Source: Deltaproteobacteria bacterium
GTDB taxonomy: Bacteria; Desulfobacterota; Desulfobacteria; Desulfobacterales; JAABPS01
Direction: 5' to 3'
Assembly: GCA_019309685.1 (NCBI GenBank)
Contig: JAFDFT010000045.1
Coordinates: forward strand, 1 to 9,930
Length of the DNA stretch: 9,930 nucleotides
Made by a program: the position numbers and the translations under genes. Positions 1 through 7,001 of this stretch are shown piece after piece. The notes beneath the pieces are model-generated. The model saw only the letters and a program-made list of their open reading frames with translations. It was not told where the DNA came from and made no database searches. Position 1 is the first letter of the stretch; each line of letters opens with the position of its first letter.

Positions 1-5
1 TTCAT
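1..5 (-). CDS. Probable start of a gene running off the left edge (product unknown)
   Basis: Only an ATG (5..3) and two further bases are inside the window, so nothing can be said about the product. The call rests on a strong Shine-Dalgarno sequence, GGAGGG at 19..14, placed 8 bases before this ATG on the minus strand. It lies downstream of pgi in the same orientation but about 160 bases away, so it may be a separate transcription unit. It could be a chance RBS-ATG pair; sequence to the left of the window is needed to decide. Confidence 0.35.
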
Positions 6-13
6 TTTATTTA

Positions 14-19
14 CCCTCC
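14..19 (-). promoter_or_regulatory. Strong Shine-Dalgarno site for the gene at the left edge
   Basis: GGAGGG read on the minus strand, 8 bases upstream of an ATG at 5..3. It is the strongest ribosome-binding match in the window, where several genes have weak or no visible sites. Confidence 0.4.
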
Positions 20-141
20 GGGATAGCCGATGATACTCCATCTTCTGCGTTATCAATGACTCACAGTATATTATTACGGCTTCACCCTTGATGCTTTGTC
101 GGAGCGAAGCGTAGATCTCGTCGCCGGGGAAGCTGGAACAC
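14..141. other. GC-rich non-coding block, possible dispersed repeat or remnant
   Basis: By hand count this stretch is about 52% G+C, clearly richer than the AT-rich genes beside it and far richer than the other spacers of this window. It contains no sustained open frame on either strand. A short hairpin can be drawn on the plus strand at 93-110 (GCTTTGT, loop CGGA, GCGAAGC, with G-T pairs). Composition unlike both genes and spacers suggests a mobile or repeated sequence, but no second copy lies in the window, so this is inference. Confidence 0.3.
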
Positions 142-164
142 CCTCAACTTTCGCTCAATTGAGG
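142..164 (-). terminator. Inverted repeat just after pgi, weak terminator candidate
   Basis: On the minus strand CCTCAA and TTGAGG form a 6-base-pair stem with an 11-base loop, two bases after the pgi stop codon. An alternative is the perfect 10-base palindrome CTCAATTGAG (154-163). No run of T follows, so it is not a textbook intrinsic terminator; it could stabilise the 3' end of the operon mRNA or be chance. Confidence 0.3.
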
Positions 165-166
165 TA

Positions 167-1795
167 CTATTCTTCAAGTTTTCCCGAAAATAGCGTTTTT
201 AAATAAAAATTAGAAATGGCGTTCGATTTCCCAAATTCGTAGTTAGAATCTTTATTTTTTGAAGCAATCTCTTTTCTATATGTTGATGCCATTGTTTTCC
301 CAAGCTCTACACCAAACTGGTCGAATGGATTTATATCCCATAAAAAAGCTTCAAAGACCGTTTTCGCCTCATAAAATGCTAAAAGTCGTCCGATATTTTC
401 AGGAGACAGCTCTTCAATCAAGATAGTAGATGATGGCCTATTTCCTTCAAAACATTTTGCCGGATGTTTATCTTGTTTGCCTGTAGCAAGCGCTTCAGGC
501 TGTGATATCAGATTGGCCCATAACTCTTGATGATTGGTGACACCATTTGAATGACATTTAAATTTATCATAATAGGGCTTAACAACGCCTATAAAATCGA
601 TGGGGAAGGGGTTGCCTTGATGAGCGAGTTGAAAAAATGAATGCTGTGCATTTGTGCCAGGCTCTCCAAAGATGATATATCCTGCCGGATCGTTGAGCGT
701 TTTACCGTCCCTGGTTACGGATTTGCCATTACTCTCCATAAAAAGCTGCTGGATATGAGGAGCCAATCTGGATAAAGGCGAAGCGTATGGAATAATAGCC
801 ATGGCGGTATATTTAAGGATACTGATATTCCAGAAAGAAATAAGAGCAGCGATCATCGGCAAATTATTTTCTACCGGTTCATTTCGTGCGTGCTGATCCA
901 TTTCATTTGCCCCTTTTAAAATGCGTTCAAACATATCGTATCCCAGATAGATACTTAAAGGAACGCCTCCTACAGCAGATGATACACTAAAGCGTCCGCC
1001 CACAAAATCAAACATATGAAATGTTTTACGGTTGGATAAAGCAGTCTCGTCTCCAGGACTGCCTTTGCTCGTTACCGTAACAATATGTTTGGAAGGGTCC
1101 AGGCCATTCGATTTCAGGTATTCTCTGACAACAGTCTCGTTTGCTTTTGTCTCAGAAGTTGTATAGCTTTTTGATATAATAATCCATAAGGTTGTTTCAT
1201 GGTTGATTTTGGATAGAATTTCTCCAAAATGATGAATGTCCACATTTGAAAGATAAAGAATTTCAATCTTTCTATCAGAAAACATGCTTAAGGCTGTAGA
1301 GACAAACTCTGTGCCAAGATTAGAGCCGCCAATGCCGATAACAACGATATGTTTAAACGGTTTTTTTGTTGACCCTGTGAGAGATCCTGATCGAATTTTA
1401 GCAGAAAAATCCTTTATGTCATTTTGTACGTGTTGGATATCAGGCATTACATTATTGCCGTCCATAAATACAGGATCGTTTGAAAAATCTCTCAAAGCTG
1501 TATGAAGCGCGGCCCTGTTTTCAGTCACATTTACTTTCTGCCCAGCCACCATATCACTGAATTGCTGTTTAACCTTCTTTTTTTCCGCAAGCTCAAATAA
1601 AAGATTCATTGCTTCTACATCAACCCGCTGCCGCGAATAATCATAAAAGATGTTCACGCCATGAAGCGTAAATCCTTCAAACCTCCCATCTGTCTTGATA
1701 AGATTTTTTAAGTGATTCTCAGGACAGTTGATGAGCGTTGCATGCTTGTTAAGTTTCTCAATGCATGAAAGACCAAAATTAATTTTAGCGGTCAC
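167..1795 (-). CDS. pgi: Glucose-6-phosphate isomerase
   Basis: Catalyses the reversible conversion of glucose 6-phosphate and fructose 6-phosphate in the cytoplasm (glycolysis and gluconeogenesis). At 542 residues it has the length of the long bacterial Pgi form. Visible landmarks are the first sugar-isomerase (SIS) segment with IGIGGSNLG (153-161), the phosphate-binding SKSYTTSET (208-216), the family signature DFVGGRFSVSSAVG (263-276) with the conserved Arg268, the catalytic-base region MESNGKS with Glu354, a conserved His385, and the C-terminal signature FGVELGK ending in the catalytic Lys500. All key residues are present, so it should be active. The start is GTG (1795..1793), preceded by an AGGA site that overlaps the stop of the upstream gene, 8 bases away. 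It is the last gene of the lipid-transport cluster, an unusual place for a glycolytic gene, and is probably co-transcribed with it. Confidence 0.97.
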   Translation of the reverse strand: MTAKINFGLSCIEKLNKHATLINCPENHLKNLIKTDGRFEGFTLHGVNIFYDYSRQRVDVEAMNLLFELAEKKKVKQQFSDMVAGQKVNVTENRAALHTALRDFSNDPVFMDGNNVMPDIQHVQNDIKDFSAKIRSGSLTGSTKKPFKHIVVIGIGGSNLGTEFVSTALSMFSDRKIEILYLSNVDIHHFGEILSKINHETTLWIIISKSYTTSETKANETVVREYLKSNGLDPSKHIVTVTSKGSPGDETALSNRKTFHMFDFVGGRFSVSSAVGGVPLSIYLGYDMFERILKGANEMDQHARNEPVENNLPMIAALISFWNISILKYTAMAIIPYASPLSRLAPHIQQLFMESNGKSVTRDGKTLNDPAGYIIFGEPGTNAQHSFFQLAHQGNPFPIDFIGVVKPYYDKFKCHSNGVTNHQELWANLISQPEALATGKQDKHPAKCFEGNRPSSTILIEELSPENIGRLLAFYEAKTVFEAFLWDINPFDQFGVELGKTMASTYRKEIASKNKDSNYEFGKSNAISNFYLKTLFSGKLEE

Positions 1796-1803
1796 CGGCT
1801 TTC

Positions 1804-3120
1804 CTATCTTACGTTATATTTGAATTCAAACTCCTGCAAATTTGCTTCACCAGTCTTATATTTTTTATTAATAAAGTCCATATCCATATGAAATATGATC
1901 CATCCTAATGCATCTTTTTTAGAATATAATTCGAATGCGATTTCTATACATTTTTTCCCCATTGGCCTATCCTTGCTGACACGGTATAAGGACAATAAAC
2001 AATGTGATGAACCCTTGATCTGATTAAATTCTATTCCTGAATAACTGCTCCCAATGATTTTAGAAACATCAATATCTGGGTTTGTCATATGAGCGTTAAA
2101 CACTTTCTTTTCATTATTCAGCAAAATAATGCCAAGGTAGGGGATAGTTTCATTCATCTGAGCGCTGAAAAAATCTTTCATAATGCTGCTTGTTTTATCT
2201 ATATCTCTATTTGCAAATGGCTCGAGAAGAAGAGATTTCATTAGAAAATAATCTTTAGCTATTATATTACGCAGTTCAAGATTCTTATTACCTTTTTCCT
2301 CATAACCCTTTGTAAAGTAAGGATAACCATAAAAAATGGCGCTGAGCATACCAGCAAATAAAATCAAGAATGGGATCAACCAAAAACGGGATCGTTTATA
2401 TTTAATCTTTAGTTTTTCAACAGCAGTTACATCTCTTCCAATCGACAGCGTACCCTGAAATTCGTTACGGCCGTCATAGAGCAATGTTGTGCTGGTAGAT
2501 ATATAACGTGCCCCTTTTTCAGGATGCTGTATACGAAGTATTTTTTCCCTGACTGTGTTTTCAGATCGAACTTCATTGATATATTCTTTATATTTTCCAG
2601 GCTCATCATATATATGCTCAACCGGTTTATTCTTCAGCGAATCGGATTTTTTGCCGTATAATTCTTCAGCGGATTTATTGCATGTCAGGATTTTATTTTT
2701 ACTGTCTGCTAGAATAACAGCATCCGGCAGTTGATCGCTAAACTCTTTGAGGCCATAAAGCATCTGACTGGTTTCGTCCAAACGCTCCGCTAACAGTTTT
2801 GTGATTTCTCTGGACACATCAGGAAATTCGATAAGAAAAAGAGATATTTGATCTTTGGGTATGCATATGGTCTTGACCTTGCTGGCAGCCTTAATGGTCG
2901 CAGTCCTTTTATCGCCAAGAAGAAATGACATTTCTCCAAAAAGAGAACCCGATTTGGAAATATCCGTCATCTTTTTATTACCCTTTAGAACATCCAGCTT
3001 TCCTGATACAAGAATGTAAAGGTCTTGAGATGATTCGCCTTCAACGAAGATATTGCTGCCGATATTAAAATCTTTGGAAAATGCCTGAAGTTTCGGATCT
3101 TTTAATGTTTTTTCTAGCAT
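1804..3120 (-). CDS. Membrane protein with cyclic-nucleotide-binding and PAS domains and a C-terminal extracytoplasmic region
   Basis: A 438-residue protein with four parts. Residues about 12-115 are a CRP/cNMP-binding fold, with the phosphate-binding cassette FGEMSFLLGDKRTATIKA (61-78) containing the Gly-Glu pair and Arg72 expected to contact the nucleotide phosphate. Residues about 122-235 are a PAS domain (LPDAVILADSKNKILTCNKS, 131-150, then a typical GTLSIGRDVT end at 223-232). One membrane helix lies at about 247-266, preceded by a strongly basic stretch (KLKIKYKRSR), which puts the N-terminus inside. Residues 270-438 would then be outside the inner membrane and weakly resemble Cache-like sensor domains; this last point is uncertain. 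No kinase, GGDEF, HTH or other output domain is present, so its output is unknown. The ATG has no clear Shine-Dalgarno. It follows the lipoprotein gene by 16 bases and precedes pgi by 8, so it is in the operon and may tune lipid transport. Confidence 0.85.
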   Translation of the reverse strand: MLEKTLKDPKLQAFSKDFNIGSNIFVEGESSQDLYILVSGKLDVLKGNKKMTDISKSGSLFGEMSFLLGDKRTATIKAASKVKTICIPKDQISLFLIEFPDVSREITKLLAERLDETSQMLYGLKEFSDQLPDAVILADSKNKILTCNKSAEELYGKKSDSLKNKPVEHIYDEPGKYKEYINEVRSENTVREKILRIQHPEKGARYISTSTTLLYDGRNEFQGTLSIGRDVTAVEKLKIKYKRSRFWLIPFLILFAGMLSAIFYGYPYFTKGYEEKGNKNLELRNIIAKDYFLMKSLLLEPFANRDIDKTSSIMKDFFSAQMNETIPYLGIILLNNEKKVFNAHMTNPDIDVSKIIGSSYSGIEFNQIKGSSHCLLSLYRVSKDRPMGKKCIEIAFELYSKKDALGWIIFHMDMDFINKKYKTGEANLQEFEFKYNVR

Positions 3121-3136
3121 AATAAAATATTATTTT

Positions 3137-3760
3137 TTATTTTAGCAGACTATTATAAACGTCTTTCATAATTACATTAGACAATTTTTCCATTGCTTTA
3201 CTCATTGCTTCTGCAAACGCTTGAGGGTTTTTTTTAGAACAAACTTCTTTCATGTTATATTTTTTTTGAAAAATGATGCTCTTTAAAGGATCAATTTCAT
3301 CTTTTTTAATCAGTGCCACACTTAAAGAAAGTACACTTTCCCAATAATCTTCCCCATCTTTTTCATAAAATTCTTCTATTGTTCCTTTTAACATATGCGT
3401 AGCTGGATATCTGCTGTCCAAGGTAAATATGGCTTTAAAAAGCGATGTTTCTTTAAAATCTCGGGCGAGTAAATGGGTAACGATATCGCCAGGGTTGGCT
3501 CTCCACCTGTGGTAGCTATATGAATCTCTTTTAAATTCACTGTTCTTATAAATAATTTTGTTGGAATCGTACATGGGTGTCACCTGGAAACGTTCAATCA
3601 AAATGGCAAAAGGCAGGGTTGTTAGTCCTTCGATCTTTGGGGCGTTATACTCAAGGGTATAATAACTTATCATTTTATTTGGATTTGAAAAGCCAAAACA
3701 TCCAGAAATAAAACAAGCTGCAAGAACAACCAGAACAGGTAATATTATATTTCGTCGCAT
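3137..3760 (-). CDS. ABC-type transport auxiliary lipoprotein (PqiC/PF03886 family)
   Basis: A 207-residue lipoprotein: a basic N-terminus (MRRN), a hydrophobic stretch to residue 19 and the lipobox ISGC with Cys21 as the lipidated residue. Phe at +2, not Asp, agrees with outer-membrane sorting under the E. coli rule. After it come features of the ABC_trans_aux family: a YYTLEY strand (33-38), PMYDSNKIIY (62-71), a YHRWRANPGD region (83-92) and a helical C-terminus. Family members work with MCE-type transporters (PqiABC is the E. coli case) and are thought to link the MCE protein to the outer membrane. The start is ATG with a good GAGG site 8 bases upstream. It lies 44 bases after mlaD, where a soluble MlaC gene sits in E. 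coli, and likely takes over the outer-membrane end of the pathway. Confidence 0.85.
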   Translation of the reverse strand: MRRNIILPVLVVLAACFISGCFGFSNPNKMISYYTLEYNAPKIEGLTTLPFAILIERFQVTPMYDSNKIIYKNSEFKRDSYSYHRWRANPGDIVTHLLARDFKETSLFKAIFTLDSRYPATHMLKGTIEEFYEKDGEDYWESVLSLSVALIKKDEIDPLKSIIFQKKYNMKEVCSKKNPQAFAEAMSKAMEKLSNVIMKDVYNSLLK

Positions 3761-3804
3761 TACATTTTCCTCACGGGGTTCTATTTTTAATTGTTATCAT
3801 ATGA

Positions 3805-4530
3805 TCATTCATCAATTTTTTTTGAGGGAGGTGGTTCGCTGAAAATTAGTTGAGATGGTTGATCGGAAATCTGTTCGATTGCTTTATTTAAATTGGCACT
3901 TGCTCGTTCAAAATTTTGAAGAGTTGAAAGCAGATGAAGCTGAAGGTTTGTTATGGTTTTATCTGCGTTTTGTGACAAACCATTAAAGGAATTTCCCGCT
4001 TTACTTACCGCTTCCATGGCATCGTCCCATTTTTCTAATGAAGTGTTTAAATCCAGAGAATTGATTTCTCTCAATATTTTGGAAAATCCCTCCATATAGA
4101 GCTTTATGTCTGATGGCTTGGTGGCAATGACTAAATACTTTGAAGGAAAGTTTATTTCAGGCGAATAATCCGGTTCATCATCCCTTTTGTGATCCAATTC
4201 TACGAACATGATCCCGGTTATACCGACGGATTTGAGCTGCGCGACCAGGTTCGATCCATGTTTTAAATCGGTTTCAATCTTCATAACAACCTCAATGAGC
4301 GTAGCATCTGGCGCAACGCGTATACTATCTACTCTACCAATGGCCACACCTCTATATTTTACAGGTGAATCTTTGTTCAGTCCTTGTACCGATTCATCAA
4401 AATACGCCGCATATAGTTTTCCTTTTTCAAAATAGTGAGATATTCCGAGCCACATAATTGCGACAGTAGCTATTATGATTCCCAGTATTACGAAAATACC
4501 AACATTGAATTTGGTTTTAATAGAAGCCAT
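3805..4530 (-). CDS. mlaD: MlaD-like MCE-domain lipid-binding protein of an ABC transporter
   Basis: The 241-residue protein has one N-terminal membrane helix (about 9-31), then an MCE domain at about 39-116. The domain shows the typical GLNKDSPVKYRGVAIGRV pattern (50-67) and its closing strand GITGIMFVEL (103-112). Residues 142-222 are helical and probably a coiled coil. The tail SQLIFSEPPP resembles the conserved end of many proteobacterial MCE proteins. It is longer than E. coli MlaD (about 183 residues), mainly through this C-terminal helix, which could extend the hexameric channel into the periplasm. It should sit in the inner membrane with the MCE ring in the periplasm, taking phospholipid to or from the MlaE/MlaF core. 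The ATG has an AGGA site about 8 bases upstream and follows the mlaF stop by 18 bases. Confidence 0.92.
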   Translation of the reverse strand: MASIKTKFNVGIFVILGIIIATVAIMWLGISHYFEKGKLYAAYFDESVQGLNKDSPVKYRGVAIGRVDSIRVAPDATLIEVVMKIETDLKHGSNLVAQLKSVGITGIMFVELDHKRDDEPDYSPEINFPSKYLVIATKPSDIKLYMEGFSKILREINSLDLNTSLEKWDDAMEAVSKAGNSFNGLSQNADKTITNLQLHLLSTLQNFERASANLNKAIEQISDQPSQLIFSEPPPSKKIDE

Positions 4531-4548
4531 AATTTTTTCCTAAGTGCA

Positions 4549-5307
4549 TTATTTTTTATTTGATTTTCGGTTAAAAAAATCTTTTACAGTCTGGTTAGTA
4601 GAATATTTTTTTAAATCAGCTGGTTTGCCTTCAGCGATGATTCCTTTTTTTGTTTTATCAAGCATAATGACCCTTTGCGCAACAGTAAATATGCTTTCAA
4701 GTTCATGCGTAACAATAACGATGGTTGTTCCAAGATTTTTATTAATATCTAATATAAGTTCATCAATTTCTTTTGACGTTATAGGGTCGAGACCGGCAGA
4801 GGGTTCATCCAAAAAAAGAATTTTAGGGTTCAGTGCCAATGCTCTTGCCAGCCCAGCCCTTTTTTTCATTCCACCGCTAATCTCTGATGGCAAGTGATTT
4901 CCATATCCTTCAAGGCCGACTAGCCCTAATTTTAGATTAACAATTTTATCAATTAAATCATTTTTCAGATTGGAATATTCTTGTATTGGCAACGCTACGT
5001 TTTCAGAAACAGTCATAGAACCAAACAGAGCACTCCCCTGAAAGAGGACGCCAATTTTTTTTAATGTGTTCTTAAATTCAGTTTCACTGCAATTGATCAA
5101 ATCTGCACCATCTATGGTTACGTTTCCGGCAAATGGCACCTCAAGGCCTATGGTGTGTCTAAGCAGCGTACTTTTCCCGCATCCGCTGCCGCCCAAAACA
5201 ACAAATATTTCATTTTGATAAACGTCAAAAGTGATATTATCCAAAATAACATCATCACTATATTTTGCCGATAAATTGTTTATCTGTATAATTGCGTCAT
5301 TTGGCAT
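4549..5307 (-). CDS. mlaF: MlaF-like ATP-binding protein of the lipid ABC transporter
   Basis: A complete 252-residue ABC ATPase. Walker A is GGSGCGKST (39-47, Lys45), the Q-loop Gln is residue 90 (LFQGSALF), the signature is ISGGMKKR (143-150), Walker B is ILFLDEPS with catalytic Glu168, the D-loop is AGLDP (171-175) and the switch histidine is His201. The signature SGGMxKR rather than SGGQ is the mark of the MlaF/Mkl subfamily that pairs with MlaE permeases. It hydrolyses ATP on the cytoplasmic face to drive phospholipid transfer. The ATG lies 3 bases after the mlaE stop codon, with GGTGA overlapping that stop as the likely ribosome site, so translation is probably coupled. Confidence 0.95.
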   Translation of the reverse strand: MPNDAIIQINNLSAKYSDDVILDNITFDVYQNEIFVVLGGSGCGKSTLLRHTIGLEVPFAGNVTIDGADLINCSETEFKNTLKKIGVLFQGSALFGSMTVSENVALPIQEYSNLKNDLIDKIVNLKLGLVGLEGYGNHLPSEISGGMKKRAGLARALALNPKILFLDEPSAGLDPITSKEIDELILDINKNLGTTIVIVTHELESIFTVAQRVIMLDKTKKGIIAEGKPADLKKYSTNQTVKDFFNRKSNKK

Positions 5308-5310
5308 GGG

Positions 5311-6459
5311 TCACCATAAATAACTGCGCGCAACAGCAAAGAATGAATCAAATAGAATAATCAAAAAAATGCTTGTAACAACCGCTGAAGTAGCGGAATT
5401 GCCTACTGCATCAGCGCCGCCTCTGGTTTGAAAACCTCTCAGACAACCGATCCACGCGATAATCAAAGCAAATACCACGCTTTTTGATAAGCCCCACATC
5501 ACTTCAAAAAGACTTAATGTCTTTAGTGTTTGAGCGATATATGAATTGAAGGTTAGGTCCAATGTGAGTATTCCGATAACAAGACCACCGGCAATGGCAA
5601 AGAGATCGGAGAATAGAGTTAAAATAGGCACAACAATCATAGAAGCAATGATTCGGGGGACCGCAAGAAAGGTGGTCGGATTAAATCCCATTATAAACAA
5701 TGCATCGACTTCTTCAGATATTTTCATAGTTCCAATTTCTGCGGCAAAGGCAGAGCCCGACCGTCCCGCGACAACAATGGCAGTCATTATTGGACCCAAC
5801 TCTGACACCATCGCTATAGAGACAAGTGATGCAACATAAATGTTTGCTCCGAACTGCTTTAGCTGTAAGGATGACATGAAGGCCATTACAAGTCCAAGCA
5901 GGAAGCTGATAAGAGCTACGATCGGGATCGCATTTACGCCGGTTTTTTCCATGCATGTGATGGTATCATTCAGCCGTATGGATTTCGGATGCTTAAGGAC
6001 ATCGATGAAGGAAAGAATCACAGAACCTAGAAAGGATGTAAAATATTTCATATTGTCCATCCGTGAAAGTGATGCATCCCCAACTCTCACAAAAAAATTG
6101 ACAGGGCTTTTTCTTATACCAGTTGTTTTTTCAGGAGTATCAAAGTTCGCTACCGAAGCCTTTATCTTTGACCTGTTTTTTTTATCCGAAATATTTAGAG
6201 TGCCTTTTTGATCTGCAACTATTTTTCTTAACTCAGAAAGTACGAGTGCCCCATATTCATCAAAATAGGATACATTATCAAGATTAATGGTGACAATTTT
6301 TGGTGAAGTTGAAAGGATTTTCGTTTCAAGAGTATTTAGAATGTTTGAGGCGCTTTCTATGTCAATCCTACCATTCAAGTGAATGTAAAGATGTCCATTA
6401 TCCAATTCGGTAATTGTATATCTCTGTAAAACGGTTCTCTCTTTTTCTCGCATATTCAT
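5311..6459 (-). CDS. mlaE: STAS-MlaE fusion, permease of the lipid ABC transporter
   Basis: The 382-residue protein joins an N-terminal STAS domain (about 12-92) to an MlaE permease (about 132-382). The permease has about five membrane segments and the family hallmark EIGTMKISEEVDAL (241-254), the cytoplasmic helix that contacts MlaF; SELGPIMTAIVVAGRSGSA (219-237) is also typical. In E. coli the STAS protein MlaB is a separate subunit that binds MlaF; here it is fused, a known variant. At the position equivalent to the phosphorylatable Ser/Thr of many STAS domains (Asp-Ser/Thr-x-Gly) the sequence is Asp67-Glu68-Tyr69-Gly70, so no phosphate switch is expected there. ATG codons occur at residues 1 and 3; neither has a clear Shine-Dalgarno, so the start could be 6 bases later. 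It lies 3 bases before mlaF and 77 after the small cysteine-rich gene. Confidence 0.93.
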   Translation of the reverse strand: MNMREKERTVLQRYTITELDNGHLYIHLNGRIDIESASNILNTLETKILSTSPKIVTINLDNVSYFDEYGALVLSELRKIVADQKGTLNISDKKNRSKIKASVANFDTPEKTTGIRKSPVNFFVRVGDASLSRMDNMKYFTSFLGSVILSFIDVLKHPKSIRLNDTITCMEKTGVNAIPIVALISFLLGLVMAFMSSLQLKQFGANIYVASLVSIAMVSELGPIMTAIVVAGRSGSAFAAEIGTMKISEEVDALFIMGFNPTTFLAVPRIIASMIVVPILTLFSDLFAIAGGLVIGILTLDLTFNSYIAQTLKTLSLFEVMWGLSKSVVFALIIAWIGCLRGFQTRGGADAVGNSATSAVVTSIFLIILFDSFFAVARSYLW

Positions 6460-6482
6460 TGCGACATTTAATGAATGAGTGG

Positions 6483-6500
6483 AATAGATTAAAATCTATT
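6483..6500. repeat. Perfect 8-base inverted repeat between the small gene and mlaE
   Basis: AATAGATT and AATCTATT are separated by two bases (or seven pairs with a four-base loop). In the mRNA it would be an AT-rich hairpin about 25 bases before the mlaE start. There is no T-run after it on the minus strand, so it is not an evident terminator. It could be an operator, an RNA processing site setting different levels for the two genes, or chance. Confidence 0.35.
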
Positions 6501-6536
6501 GCAGTTATTTTTACAGCTTAGAGTTTTGTTGAGCGT

Positions 6537-6725
6537 TTAATTTCCAGTTGTACATGATATGCCCTCAGATAATTTGGTCTGAATTTTATCGAGCAATGCA
6601 CACTCATCAAAACACTCTGGGAATCGTTTCAAATTTTTACATGTTTTGCATGGACTTTTTATAAGGGTACCGATTTCAAAATCGAACCTGAAAAAACGGG
6701 GATTTTTAATTCTTGAATACTTCAC
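6537..6725 (-). CDS. Small cysteine-rich protein of unknown function
   Basis: A 62-residue protein with five cysteines: Cys26, Cys29, Cys38, Cys42 and Cys58, giving C-x2-C-x8-C-x3-C and one more near the end (ISC). The first four fit a small zinc- or metal-binding knuckle; this is inference from spacing. It has no signal peptide or membrane helix, so it is probably cytoplasmic. I do not recognise the family. The start is GTG (6725..6723) with an AGG about 7 bases upstream; an AT-rich divergent spacer precedes it. It is co-directional with the mla genes, 77 bases before mlaE, and would be the first gene of the transcript. Regular codon use, the ordered Cys pattern and its position argue that it is real; its length alone would not. 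Confidence 0.65.
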   Translation of the reverse strand: MKYSRIKNPRFFRFDFEIGTLIKSPCKTCKNLKRFPECFDECALLDKIQTKLSEGISCTTGN

Positions 6726-6779
6726 TCACTAACCTATATCAAATATATTTACTTTTAATATAATATTGATAAAACACTT

Positions 6780-6807
6780 ATTGAATTACATATAAACACA
6801 ATGTCAC
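6780..6807 (-). promoter_or_regulatory. Weak sigma-70 promoter candidate for the mla operon
   Basis: On the minus strand, GTGACA (6807..6802; 5 of 6 matches to TTGACA), a 16-base spacer and TTCAAT (6785..6780; 4 of 6 matches to TATAAT). Transcription would start near 6773, about 50 bases before the GTG of the cysteine-rich gene. In such AT-rich DNA a match of this quality can arise by chance. Confidence 0.3.
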
Positions 6808-6953
6808 ATTTTATTTCCATTAATTCGTTGCTGAAAATTTACCATATCACTTAACACATCACAAGACAAAAGGACACCATTTTTATCCTTATAATACAAC
6901 GATTTATAATAATAAAAAATAGCGTGTCAGTAAAAATATAATGTAAGGTTTTG

Positions 6954-6967
6954 TTTTATCGATAAAA
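6954..6967. promoter_or_regulatory. Perfect 14-base palindrome, possible operator
   Basis: TTTTATCGATAAAA is its own reverse complement. It ends 34 bases before the -35 box of the promoter at 7002-7030, a usual place for an activator site, and could also serve the divergent mla operon. No specific regulator is recognised from it. Confidence 0.35.
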
Positions 6968-7001
6968 TATTAATTAAATTATCCACTATTATTTATGGGT
7001 A

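Noticed and set aside
2427..2621. 64-codon minus-strand frame within the cNMP/PAS gene
   Set aside because: Overlaps the PAS domain in another frame; no sign of a frameshift in the main gene.
3796..3805. Ten-base palindrome ATCATATGAT at the end of mlaD
   Set aside because: Short, AT-rich and overlapping the stop codon; expected by chance.
4544..4897. 117-codon open frame on the plus strand inside mlaF
   Set aside because: It is antisense to the Walker B and signature region of a clear ABC ATPase, its product resembles no family, and it has no ribosome site.
5714..5956. 80-codon minus-strand frame overlapping mlaE
   Set aside because: Lies wholly within mlaE in another frame; composition (many Cys, Arg) is that of a shadow frame.
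5840..6211. 123-codon open frame on the plus strand inside mlaE
   Set aside because: Antisense to the STAS-permease junction of a well-supported gene; no Shine-Dalgarno or recognisable product.
6801..6854. Seventeen-codon frame in the divergent spacer
   Set aside because: No ribosome site, very short, and no feature of a leader peptide.
6937..6942. TATAAT on the plus strand as a second promoter
   Set aside because: No -35 element at a suitable distance (the site 17 bases upstream reads TAAAAA-like sequence), and such matches are common in this AT-rich spacer.
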